Source of the DNA: Gamsiella multidivaricata
Lineage: Eukaryota > Mortierellomycota > Mortierellomycetes > Mortierellales > Mortierellaceae
DNA: 64,000 nucleotides
Direction: 5' to 3'
Assembly (NCBI RefSeq): GCF_025024155.1
Contig: NW_026251726.1
Coordinates: 310,001 to 374,000 of the forward strand
Part shown: positions 1 through 11,147 of the stretch, one piece after another
Layout: each line of letters starts with the position of its first letter
Position numbering within the stretch: the first letter of the stretch is position 1
The notes under the pieces: generated by a model
The model's database searches: none
What the model saw: the letters and a program-made list of their open reading frames with translations, nothing else
What the model was told of the DNA's origin: nothing
Position numbers and translations under genes: made by a program

Positions 1-563
1 TTGTCTGGGCGAAGGAGCTATGCAGCATGATTTTTCAAGAGGAAAAGAGCACCAGGTTGTTCAATGATCGACGTGGCATAGATTAGTGTTGATGTGCTAC
101 TGTCACGAATGATTGTTGTTCTGTGAGGACTATCGCCGAGTCCATCCAGGCCCTCCAACGCTCTATCGTGCACATCTTCGGTTCTTCAGTATGTAGCTAG
201 AAAGCAGAATGCCCTGTTTAGACCATACAAACCTCAAACGAGGTGCGTCTTTTTGTCGTACTTCATAAAGCTACATACGTTAGAGTCCACGCTAAAAATC
301 AACATGCTTTTGAACCAATGAAATGCTTCAGAGTACATGCTCCGCAAGACTTTGGCAAAGAAAGGCATTCTTTGACTCCAGGCGGCACCAAGCCTCTGCG
401 AATTGCACTTTTGGCCTGTTCAAAAAGAGGCACTTAGTTGGAAATTGTGACAGCCGTATCATCGGGCCAATTGCTCGGTAATGGCACAATTTTTGTACGT
501 CTGATCGCACCACTCAAGAACTGATTTAAAATTTCTTTAATAAATGCTGGGATGAAGGATGGA
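1..563. other. left-edge stretch without a recognised gene
   Basis: No open frame here has a plausible start, splice pattern or recognisable family. The right part (about 530-663) is probably the 3' flank of the small minus-strand gene that ends at 664; a TTTATTAAAG-like sequence on the minus strand near 540 could be its polyadenylation signal. The rest may belong to a gene lying off the left edge, but nothing in it shows this. Confidence 0.4.
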
Positions 564-663
564 GTCGGAGAGTGATCAAAAGATATCAAGAGATAACGAA
601 CTGTGCAAATTGAGGTGTGCGAAATGAGGGTACATGCAGGCGGACGGGAGGGAGCTGCAAAGT

Positions 664-948
664 CTACAGCTTGGAGCGAGTGGGGGCAGTGTTCTTGGTA
701 TGGTTGAGTCGGAGATGTGGCTCCATGGACTCGAAAAGATCCTTCGATGGTGCCGCTGACCGTGCCTCGGGGTCGAATGTGGCCTCGTCGAAACGGGGTG
801 CCTGAAGTTGGGCCATTTGAAGATGTGGGAGGCCACCATGGGAGGAGGGAGACCGGCGGGTCGAGGTCGAGTGCAGCGATGGGTTTGCGTCGTAATCAGA
901 CTGGCCGTTGAAGGCGAGATCGATGAGGAAGGACTCTGTCTTTGACAT
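664..948 (-). CDS. small hypothetical Ser/Pro-rich protein, 94 aa, single exon
   Basis: I do not recognise the family. It is kept as a real gene because the surroundings look like a fungal RNA polymerase II gene. On the minus strand a TATA box (TATAAAAG, 1067-1060) lies 112 bp before the ATG. It is followed by a C/T-rich leader and a start in good context (gccATGtc). The 94-residue product begins MSKTESFLIDLAF and contains a basic-serine patch (TRRSPSSHG) that could be a phosphorylation site. It has no membrane segment or signal peptide. A minus-strand AATAAA-like sequence lies about 120 bp after the stop. The same DNA is open in other frames over a longer span, but those frames do not start just after the TATA/leader. 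Existence moderately sure, function unknown. Confidence 0.55.
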   Translation of the reverse strand: MSKTESFLIDLAFNGQSDYDANPSLHSTSTRRSPSSHGGLPHLQMAQLQAPRFDEATFDPEARSAAPSKDLFESMEPHLRLNHTKNTAPTRSKL

Positions 949-1059
949 GGCTGTATGTGTATGTGTATACTTTGCTTGACTACTTTGGTCGAGACGGGGT
1001 AAGAGTTGAGAGGAAAGAAGGTCGGTGAGAAGAGTGGAGAGATAAGGGAGAGGGCAGCC

Positions 1060-1067
1060 CTTTTATA
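1060..1067 (-). promoter_or_regulatory. TATA box of the 94-aa gene
   Basis: The minus strand reads TATAAAAG, a perfect TATA element, about 30 bp upstream of a C/T-rich leader that ends at the ATG at 948. The expected transcription start is therefore near 1030. This is the clearest core promoter in the window. Confidence 0.6.
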
Positions 1068-1124
1068 AGGCCAAGTATGTCCGGTTATCAAGGTGCATTG
1101 GTGCATCCATCCCCAACAACTCAA

Positions 1125-2125
1125 AAAAAGAAAGAGGAATCATTGGACATAAACAAAGCAAAGAAACAAACGTGGGGGAGTAGACCAGTCCTTCTTCTCT
1201 CCCGTGCACGGAGCACATTATTTATTTAGGGTGTGTATACGTACATACATGAACATCCATGCCCAATGCTTAGCGACCCAACAAAAATGAAGTGCGCCTT
1301 GAGACTCGCTAGCGAGACCAAGTGCCGTACTACTTCCAATGCCACTTAGTCGCTCGGTTAGCTGGTAAGCATAGTCCTAGGCTAATATTCTATTCTTATT
1401 TGGATCTACAAGGGAACGGGGTTCTCTCTCTGCCGCCAAAAGCAAACATGCAAGCAGCAATAGACTGCTGTACATGTTCTATTGTTCCATGGACCGAAAT
1501 GGGCTCGTTACACAAACGTAGTCTCTGTACGTAAGTATATATACCTTTTCGGAAGACAGTAGTTAAGAATCCAAAGTTCAAGACATCGAGGTAGTGAATG
1601 AAGGACAATAGTATACCTCCACCGTTGGAGTCTTACAGCTCTATTGCCATAATGGATAATGGAGAGCGAGACCCGTGAGACGCAGTGAAACGGCTGAGGT
1701 GGGAGTAGAAGGGGGCAAACCGACAATTGAGGGAATCAGTTGGCCTCTCCAAGGACTTGCAGGATTCGCTTCAGCGAGAGAATAAGCAGCAAGAGTTATT
1801 CCAGGTCCGTTGGCCATATTAACAACTACAAATGGAATCCAAGGTACAAGATTGCGGATGAAGAACAATGGGCAATCAGTCACTGCTACTAGATGTGTAA
1901 GCAGATCTTTTCTTGCGAGCAAGCCAGCTAGTAACACTATACAGAACAGTGGAATATAGCTCTCCGAGATCAGCATGTCCGCACGCCGACTGCGTGTATG
2001 TTTACTTCCGATCGTCAATGGTACGTACCAGCGTTAGACAAAGCTGGCATTCCTACGGCGCTCGGCCGCCATCACCCCATCCCGGGGATTCAAGGCCCTC
2101 AGGATTCGTTATTCCAGGGCCTGAG
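1125..2125. other. intergenic region between divergent small genes
   Basis: About 1 kb with only short overlapping frames on both strands, none with promoter or splice support. A possible donor (GTACGT) near 2019 and acceptor (ATTCCAG) near 2116 would frame a 5' untranslated intron just before the small plus-strand gene at 2126. Nothing else recognised. Confidence 0.35.
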
Positions 2126-2445
2126 ATGATCCACATGACAATGGCATCGATGAGCTTTAAGTGTACGAAGGCTAAATGCGCGAAAACATTCGCCAATGCT
2201 GCAGATATACAAGCAAAGAAACGTGGAAAGGAAATCGAAAAAGTACGAGGATACCCTCTTTGTTTGGCTTGATGGGCTTTACTGCATCCATGTCAGTAAC
2301 ACCGTAAGATTGATCTGTCTTCTGGCAGGTCCAGATGGGATAGGCTCGCAAGTTCGAGGCGAAATACAAAGAAGCGCTTGGTACGAATCGTTGTCCAGCA
2401 TCTTCGCTTATGCTCGACGTCGATGAAGGGGACGGGAAGGGTTAG
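2126..2445 (+). CDS. possible small two-exon gene, 72 aa, Cys-containing basic protein
   Basis: Exons 2126-2242 and 2344-2445 are joined by a 101-bp GT-AG intron (GTACGAGG...GGGATAG). Both exons are whole codons, so the junction is phase 0. The product contains FKCTKAKCAKTF, a C-x4-C pair that could be half a zinc-binding site. Then comes a charged helix-like stretch across the junction (GKEIEK joined to ARKFEAKYKEAL) and an acidic end. Several in-frame ATGs (2126, 2135, 2141, 2150) could start it. I do not recognise the family. An alternative acceptor at TCTGGCAG would end translation within a few codons. The model rests on frame continuity only, so it is a candidate rather than a confirmed gene. 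Confidence 0.35.
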
Positions 2446-2681
2446 AGGGGGGGTTGGCGGAGACAATGGCCGAGGATCCCTGTCGCGTGTGTTACAAAGT
2501 TGGCAGCAGAATCGAGAAATATACGTGTCACAACGCATTAGGTGTGAATATACGAACTTTGTCTCCCCCCGCAAACTCATCCTTCTTGTCATCATCGCGC
2601 GACGCCATCATCTAGGGAACCCATCAATCATCACGCTCGCTTTTTGGATCGTAGACCGAAGACGGGGATCAACGACACACC

Positions 2682-5600
2682 ATGGCATCCACTAGCGGGC
2701 ACTCGACGTCGCATCCGCCCCAGTACGGCCACTATGTCCACGACAGCGAGGAGACATCCGACTCGAACGAGGAGTTTGCCAGTGCATCCGAGGGCGACGA
2801 CGAACTACCATGGGAACCAATTGTCACTAAAAGCCCCATCATCGCCAGGCAGAGTCATCTGCATCTGAACGCCCCAGAGGAACACGACCAGGAGCACGAC
2901 CAGGAACAAGCCCAAATCGAAACACCTAGGCCAGCACATTCGACCGCTCGTCCTATGCCAGAGCAGCCAGCTTTACAACACCAGCATCAGAACCAGGCTC
3001 AGCAGCAGCTTCAGACGCAGACGCATGTGGATCAACAGCATCGACCAGAGTCAGCGCAAGTTAGTCAACAGCAGCAACACCATGGATACCATGAGCAACA
3101 CTACCAACAGCAACACCAGTACCATAATCAACAGCACCATGATCAGCATCAATACCACCAGAACCAACCTGCTCGACACGACCAACAACATCGTCAGCTG
3201 CAGCCGCAGCCCCAGCGTGCATCCATTCACGAGCAGTCGTACAGGAGCAGCGATCCATCAGCGACAACCACTTCCCACTTTCAACAGCAGTCGCACTCTC
3301 AGTCGTTTTCGTCGTCGTCCTACTCGTATTCGCAAACTCACCAACAAGTAAAGCAGCATTCCTCGTCCTCTTCGACCTCATCCTTGACGCGCTCACAGCA
3401 CAGTTCCAGCCAAACTCTATCCCACGGATCAACACCCAAGCTTCGGGAGCGAATGCGACAGAGTCCTGTGCTTTACTCTAAGGTTGTCCAGGCATACCTC
3501 GACCCCAATAGCTCCGCAGGCCAATATCAGCAATTGACGCCAGAACATGTTCGCCAGGCTTGGCTTCAGGATGTAGAACAGGAGAGCAGTGAGGACGATT
3601 TCGAAGATGAGGCGGGCCAGTCCGTGGACCAGAGGGTGCCTAAATATGTCACTCCTGTGCGGGATCACAGAGAGCCTTCAGTACCGATTTCAGCGCCAGG
3701 TACAGTTAAACTCATGACACTTTATTATGGAAGACTGGTTAGACTACCATCCATACTAAATATTTTTTCATCTTCGTTAGCGCCCCCTACTGTTACTCCC
3801 TCAAACTTTGTGGCATACTCTATGCCGGATCTGCAAAATGAAGACGCATCCTGGGGATTCGACGACGAAATCAATGTGGACGAGGTGCAAGAATCGACCC
3901 TGGCGGGAATGTCTCAAGGTTTCAACGACAAGGCTGAGGTTGAAGAGACACAGCAGACGAATCTAAGAGAAACGTCGTGGGAATTCGATGATAGAAATGT
4001 TGTCGATGATACTGTACCATCGGATCAAGTGGAGACGTCTTGGGGGTTTGATGATCAATTGGAGATTGAGGAGCCTGCGTCTGATTTTCCTACCCACCAA
4101 GCACAGGACAGTGCCACGACTCAGCAAGAGGAGCACCCAAATACTCAATATACACATGAGGATGTCGAGGACGCCTGGGATTATGACGATCAGCTCATGG
4201 ATCTCGCTGAAACAGCGGTTCAAACCGCTCCGCAATCCGCAGAGGTGACGATTGACCAGGATAGACGGGTCAGCATTGGGGGCGATGGTGGAGACGACGC
4301 TGAAATTGGGGAGGTAAGCGTTTCATCGAAATATCGTTGCTTCTTTATTCAGTGTCTATTACCGTCATTCTGATTATGTCTTCATGGTTTTCTGTAGCCA
4401 ATGGAGCCTTCAAATCCGTTTGCCAGTTCAGACGACCATTTTTATGCAGAGCAGGAGTCGTCAGAAACTTCAACCTTATCAACTATCAACCAGGATCACG
4501 TTGAACCCAGTCTTGTGAGCGAGGGGCTTCACCACAGTGAGGCGGATCAACTCCAGTCAATTGCTTCTGATGTCCCTCGTTCCACGACCAATCAAGACGC
4601 GATGGAGGAACTAGCAGAGGCTACCAAGAATGATACCGACCGTGCTCGGCTCGAGCACGACTTCGACAATCCTACAGAGGCAGTGCATGGGACACATTCA
4701 AGCGATATTGGGGTCGAGAATGCAGAGTCATCTTGGGGCTTTGATATGGACGAGGACATTGACATTGAGGTAGATTCCGTCCAAGAAGAGGCTCTTTCGT
4801 CAGAATATTCTTATGATCAGGAGAGGTCCCTCAACGGGCATCAACACCATGAGCTGGGCGCCTCACTCGGCACCATCAGCAGCTCGGATGGTCAAGAGAA
4901 GGGCTTGGAGTCATTTGCGGCTAGCGCGACGCCACACGCTGATACGGAGCCTGGCCACATTACTCATGGCAGCGACAATGAGCACGACTCTGAAGTTAGG
5001 GAGGTATGTCTCTATGAGAGAGAGAATTTATTTGAACAGGATGCACTGAAGGAAAAAAAAAAAGACTTACTCTCGTTTGTACAACTATGTCATGATAGGT
5101 CCTTCGTGCAGCTCGTTCCAATCCCTTCGTCAAGCCAGAGGACAATCATCACACAGAGCCGACCCCAGTAGCACTATCCTCAGCAGCCAGCGAACAGGAT
5201 CATCTGCAGGGCAGCAGCACTACTAGAAATATCGATTCCGAAGGATCCATCCCTGCTTCCCTACAGATTGCGGTAGAAAGTAAAGTCAAAAACGTGGAGA
5301 ATGATCTATATTCGCAAGTACCGGATACCCTTCCAGAGTCCACTGAGACTGATTCGCTCGAATCAGCGACTCGTCGAACAGGTCCAAGTTCCGTTGCACA
5401 AGACTCAATGTCCGTCGCCTCGGATTCAGAGAGCAGCGACCTATATGGCGATCTCTCCACCGCGCGCTCAGGGATGAATGCATCTTCAAACCGTCTGAAC
5501 GAGATTTTAGACGACGACGATTATCTGGAACACATGGAGCGTGGCGTACCAATGAATCGGTCAATCAGCACCCCGTATAGCGACGATGAATCACCAAAGT

Positions 5601-8600
5601 TTATTGTGGACGACGAAGATGTGGAGCTGATGGAGCGTGGAGAGCCTCGACCCTTGGATGGCACTTCAGTTGCTCGGCATGAAGCTCTGAGTGAGGACGA
5701 GACTGAAGCTGCGCCTTCTAACTTGGAGGACGACCTTGGTCTCTCCAATCTGTCTGCTGCATCTACTAGTCTTGTCGCTATTTCTGACGACGCAAGGATT
5801 GAGAACTCAGCGCACGAGGTCTTTCTTCAGGAGAATATGCCGTTCCCAGAAGACGCCGTTGATGGCGCCATCCCTACATCCGCTACCAGTTTGCCACATC
5901 ATGATAATCTTGAGCAGGAGGAGCTGAAATTAGGCGCTGAATTGACTACAGTACCACAGGAATCAATCCGTACCCGCCCTGAGCACGATGCTGGGCATAC
6001 ATACGAGACGGTAGCCGAGCATACTAGCGAGTGTGAAGACAAGGATTTGGAAGAGACAATAGCTGGTGCCATGGACGATGATCAGGATCCAGCCAATCCC
6101 TTCAGCGATGCGGCAGCCATTGATGACCAGGATGCATGGCAATCATCCTATGAGCCTCCAACAGGAATCCAGAAGTCTGAAGCTGACGAAGACGACCAGC
6201 TTCAGGAGAGCGTCCAGCATTCTGAGCCAGAGTCCCAGAACATCATCGAGACAGGTGTAGCACCTGCGAAGGAGGTTGACGATGGATTTGCTCAGAATAC
6301 TGATGAGACGCTGGAGGAAGATGCGTGGGCCGACCTGGACATGAGCATCGTCGTGGAGCCAGCTCTCGCAGAGCAGCACCCGCTCACTGATACGTCTGTG
6401 CACGAGGAACCGAGCAGTGTCTATTCCGCAGTCGAGGCGCAGAGTCATTTCGGGCGCGCTTTTGACAGCCATATTGATGACAACATCGAAGCGAGCACAA
6501 AGGAAGATGCGTGGGCCGATCAGGATATGAACATTGTAGTGGAGTCAACGACTACAGAGGAGTATCCACCTGTCGACATACCCGGGAAAGAGAAATCCAG
6601 CCGGGACTACTCAGTTTTCCTAGAGCACGATGCTCAAAACCAGCCTGAACGCACATTGGGCAATGATTTTGAGGATACTGTCGAAGCAAGCGAGCAGAAT
6701 GATGCGTGGATCGATCAGGAAGTGAATACTATCATGGAGCCTACTCCCGTGGAGGCATCTGTAGCGGATGATACATCTGCGCATGAAGAGCCAAGTGGAG
6801 ATGACCCGGCCCCTAAGATGCTTGATGCCCAAAATCACTCTGTGCACACCTTGGATACCAATCTTGAGGGTACCATCGAGTCGGGCCCTCAGAAGGATGC
6901 TTGGGACGAAAATGAGGAGGATCTTGCCTTCGACGCGGAACCAGCACCAAGCGCGACACAAGGCGATAAAATGCCGGCTGCACACTTTAACGAGGTTGAA
7001 ACCCATCGTGATGATGACGGTGATGCTGTCCATGCGAACCTTACTATCTCGGCGCCCGTAGTTGGCATCAGCCTTCAAGACTTTATCGATACTGCTCTGG
7101 AACAAGAGGATGCATGGAGGGACGATTTCGAAACTAACTCTGAGATCGCCCCAGGTCATGTTCAGGAGGCAGTGAGCTCGGAGGACCTTTACGAGCACCA
7201 ACAAGGCCATATTAACGATTTGATTCCGGAAACTACTGCTGCCGGAGCAATCTCCGGCCGCTCTGGTGATGTCAGCGTTGCGCCCGACCTGGACGCCGAC
7301 GCTATCGACGAGTCCGGCCAGTCTAATACGGACCAAGAAGCAAAGCTCGCTGTTGTTACGGACATGTGCCAGGATGATCGCCACGATGCCTTGAGTCTGC
7401 AGGGGGCTGAGATCAATACCCAGGAACTAGTTCAGTCAATTACGGATGGTGATGTTGTGAATGCTATCGACGCGGCAGTTGAGGAGGACATGTGGGGAGA
7501 TCAGGATCTCGACATTAACTCTGAGGATTTCCACGCCGCGCCAACACCGTTCGAGCAGGACCATGTGAAGCACAGGGATCACACAGGCAACATCGATCTT
7601 CTAGAGGGAACTGCAGTCGAATCCGATCATCAGTCCGTATTGCCTGCAGCTGTAGTTTCTGTTACCACTCCTGGTCTTTCTTGGGGTGAACCCACGGCTG
7701 AGCTGGACCTCGAGGAGGCACTAGGACAGGATGCGTGGGGAGAGCAGGACGGCGATGCCTCTGTTGACCAGGTGCACACCATCCCTACCACTTCGTCACA
7801 GAGGGCCGATACTTTCCATTTGCCGGTTCACAGCGCTCATTTCACTTCAGCACAAGAGTCAAGCAAGGAAGAAGAGGTTCAGGAAAGCGCTCAGCCGTTT
7901 TCCACAAACGAGGATGGAACGAGCGTCTCTGTATCCTCTCGCAAGGTGGAACCAATTATTCCTGAATCTCAGATTGAGAAGGCAGATGATCTTAACGAGG
8001 ATGCCTGGGGATGGGATGAAGATGATGTCGATGTCGATCCCAAGCTCGAGAAGGAGGGCGTTCGCTCAAGCAAAGAGAAGTTTGAGGTCTCGGAGGGACT
8101 CGGCGGTCAGGCGTTTGCAGAACCACAAGAAGTATCCCAAACTAACAAGGGGGCAACGCCAGAGGAGTCAAAGACAATGGCTGCACCGGAGGAGGCCACG
8201 CCACATGCTCTTCTAGCCATGGCTGCTGTCATCAGTATATCTGACAAATTATCTCCGCTCACCATCCAAAATGAGCCTCTTTCCCTTGGAACGGGCAGCG
8301 GCGAAGGCGACGAGGACAGCCCCAGTCAGAGTCCGTGGCAGGACGTCTCACCGGCTTCAGTCTCGAAGAGGAGCGAGGCTGGCGTAAGTGTTGGGTCCGA
8401 GCTTGAGTCCGAATACTCGATTCGATCGCTAGATGAATATGAGAGGGTTTCGCCAGGATCTGAACGCGGACAATTCCATGGTCGTGATCGTAGCAGTGGT
8501 TCAATATCCTCTGAGTCTAGAAGAGGAATGGGCAGCACTATGTCATGGACGGACCTGAATCAGGACGATTGGCACACGGATGCGCATGGGGACGTCGTTC

Positions 8601-10771
8601 ATGATGAGAACACTAAGGAAAGGACTTCCCTAACAGCGTCATTCAACCAGAAATCTAAGGATATCGTCGCTAGCAGTGAGATCTCAGAGCTGCCGGATAT
8701 CAGCGGCGCAGACAGCTGGGACTTTGATCAAGACGACGATGTGCACATCGGTATGCCATCCTTTATTGCGGACCAAACTTCCATATCTACCAGGACAGAA
8801 TCCTCGCGAAACTTAAAAACGCCGGACATCTCTGAGCATGATTCCGCTGTCCAACACCATACGTCCAACTACTCCTCACCATCCTCTGGCAGTAGATTAT
8901 CATTCAGCCAGTTGAGTGTCGCAGGATCAAGTCCAACATTGCTCGGCCACCATCAGGCTCAGCCTTCGGCACCTATTTCTACGTCTTCGACTTTTGAAAG
9001 TCTTTCGTCGGCCGAAGCCGCTCCAGATGTGAAGCCAGAGGTCGAGGACGATTCACATCTGCCCTTGGCCATTCGTCAGCAACGCGCCCGACTCGCAGCC
9101 AAAGGAAAACCGTTACCGCCAATTTCAAAGTACAAGAGCACTAAGGGCACTCCCAATGTGGATCAAAGCGCAACGACAACGGTCTCTCCACGAATCTCTG
9201 CAACAACGTCTCCTGTGATCTCCTTTACCTCTCCTGTTAAGACACCAGTCAGCCCCATGTCGAATGCAGCGACGACACCCACAGATCAAAAGTATTTGAC
9301 GCCGGCTTTGCAGAAGCAGAGAGAGCGACTGGAGCAGAAGAGAGCCTCGGCTTCACCACTCGGCGCTGTTCGTCGGCTGACAGTGACGGAACCTTCAGCG
9401 GGCCATCAACCGTTGCAGCAGCAGCAACAACAGCCATCGGTCCTCCAGATTGCATCACCGCGCATCTCGCAGGCTACGTTGCCTTCAGCGCTGAAACATA
9501 CATTGAAGTCCCCAACGATGGCAAAGAAGATGGTGCATCTGTCTGATACTCATGAAGCATCCACACCATTATCCTTTGATGAATCATCTGCGAAGGAGGT
9601 TGGACAAACATCTCGCTACAGAAGATCGAGTGTTTCACATGGATCACCAACACCAATTCTTTCGCCTTCAATCCTTGCAGAGGGATTTGTTAGACGGAAC
9701 AAGGATGGCAGCCGGCCAAAGCCACAGCATTCAGCAGAAAATCAGGAGTCGGACATCGTGAGGACGAGCCAGAGCGACGCCTATCGATACGGTTCGAGAA
9801 TCTCGACGTCGTCTTCGCGGTCAGGATGGGATGATTTCGGAGACGTCGATGAAAATGCAGAGGTGGAGAGCACCATGTCCGCCGGCAGGAAAGATTTCCC
9901 GCCAAAACAACCAGCGACAACGGAACTATCGTCAACATCGTCGTCTTCGTTCTATCAGCAGACGGTCCCTGGACTGGATGACGATCATGTTGACCGCTTT
10001 GGTGGCCCGTCAACAGTATCTGGATCTGGATCGGTATCTGGTTTGGGCACTAGCTCAACGTCTTTGTATCTGAGCAATTCGAAGGTGGATGAGTATGATC
10101 CTTATGGACCCATGGCGAACAGGTCGAACAAGAGTAAGGCCAGGAACTCAACGGATGAAGGCGAGGTTCTGATCGACCGATCCAAGCATTCGCCGAGCGT
10201 GTCGCTGCTCTCTCCAACATCTGCCGGAAGCATGAGCCATCGACATGATCACGGCAGCAGTGCCAGTAACAACAACAGCAGCTTGTGGGGAGGGGGCGGT
10301 GGTAGTGGCAGTCTTGTGGGAGATATTACGGGCATCGTAAATGAGAAGAAGATGGCCGGACCGGGAGGCATTTCCAACAACGGTGGCCGTAATGATAAGG
10401 AGGACAGCAACAAGAAGCCAACAATGTCTTCAACAGGAGCATCTTCGAACCTACAGAAATCCAGTAGCTGGTCTCTTGGATCATGGGTCAGTTCAGCGGT
10501 CGCGGTGGCGACTGAGACGATCGACAAGGCGTACGAGACCTTGGATCCGGAGTACTCGCGGATGAAGTCTCGTGGAGGTACCATGACGAGCTCTGGAGAC
10601 GGGTCTGTGCTTTCGGATAGTGGAATGGATGATCCGGACAGCTTGAGCCCCTACAAGAAGCCAGGATATTTGGTTGGAGGTAGTTCTTTGGCGTTGGGGC
10701 TGGCATCCATCTCGACAGGTCCTCCTCAACAATCCCAAGCAGCACCATCACAACCAACACAGCAGCAGCAG

Positions 10772-10860
<89 letters not shown>

Positions 10861-10954
10861 ACAGCAACTTCGGTTTGGTACTAGTAGGGGCAGTTTGGAG
10901 CAGCAGTCATCAGCATCGCCGAGGTTGATAAGGAAGAATGCTGCTGGACGGTGA
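2682..10954 (+). CDS. giant disordered protein with acidic Trp-motif array, NPF motifs and polyQ (2,670 aa)
   Basis: Exons 2682-3699, 3781-4313, 4398-5003 and 5099-10954; introns of 81, 84 and 95 bp, the first with a TACTAAA branch sequence. The start has good context (caccATGGC). I recognise no globular domain. The N-terminus is Gln/His-rich. From about residue 360 the protein carries some 17 copies of an acidic tryptophan motif of the type [DS]-[AS]-W-x-[FWD]-D-[DE], for example SWGFDDE and DAWGWDEDD. Three NPF tripeptides (near residues 523, 727 and 1051) are typical EH-domain ligands. Two short basic helices follow (LPLAIRQQRARLAAK, LTPALQKQRERLEQK), then a Trp-containing segment (SSWSLGSWVSSAV) and a polyQ tract near the C-terminus. 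Acidic WxW/WxF motifs are known ligands of the delta-COP mu-homology domain and of adaptor ear domains. A scaffold in vesicle trafficking is therefore my inference. Converges with the AIR gene 193 bp downstream. Confidence 0.8.
3842..8760 (+). repeat. degenerate acidic-tryptophan motif array inside the giant protein
   Basis: Copies lie near 3847, 3973, 4036, 4168, 4729, 6130, 6322, 6508, 6700, 6898, 7109, 7487, 7730, 8001, 8567 and 8711, with an outlier near 9826. The core is Asp/Ser-Ala/Ser-Trp followed within four residues by an aromatic or acidic residue and an acidic tail. Spacing in the 6.1-7.1 kb block is close to 190-210 bp, which suggests expansion by tandem duplication followed by divergence. 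One copy near 3910 keeps the context but has lost the tryptophan. Confidence 0.7.
10760..10867 (+). repeat. 36-codon polyglutamine tract (CAG/CAA)
   Basis: An uninterrupted run of 36 Gln codons near the C-terminus of the giant protein. It begins with pure CAG repeats and continues as CAA/CAG alternation. It is translated in the CDS frame. Long antisense frames of Cys or Val here are shadows of the repeat. Confidence 0.95.
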
Positions 10955-11147
10955 AGTACACAGCGATAGAATGTTTTATTTTTTAAACTAGTCCCTGGAA
11001 TAATACTTGACAAACGAAACACGCATGGTCTCGTTGCCTTGATGATATAGTCTATGCAAGTAATTGAAGTCGTATATAGGGGGACGTGTAATGAGATAAA
11101 GAAACGGTGGTCATTCTTTAATAGAAGGCACAGACAGTAGAAGGATT

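Noticed and set aside
1641..2018. 125-codon minus-strand frame with a hydrophobic stretch
   Set aside because: No promoter, no family, and overlaps other equally weak frames.
2682..10954. Sec16 identity for the giant protein
   Set aside because: No central conserved domain of Sec16 is visible; only disorder and short motifs are shared.
10726..11022. Antisense frame of poly-Cys opposite the polyQ tract
   Set aside because: Shadow of the CAG/CAA repeat; the sense frame is part of a long spliced CDS.
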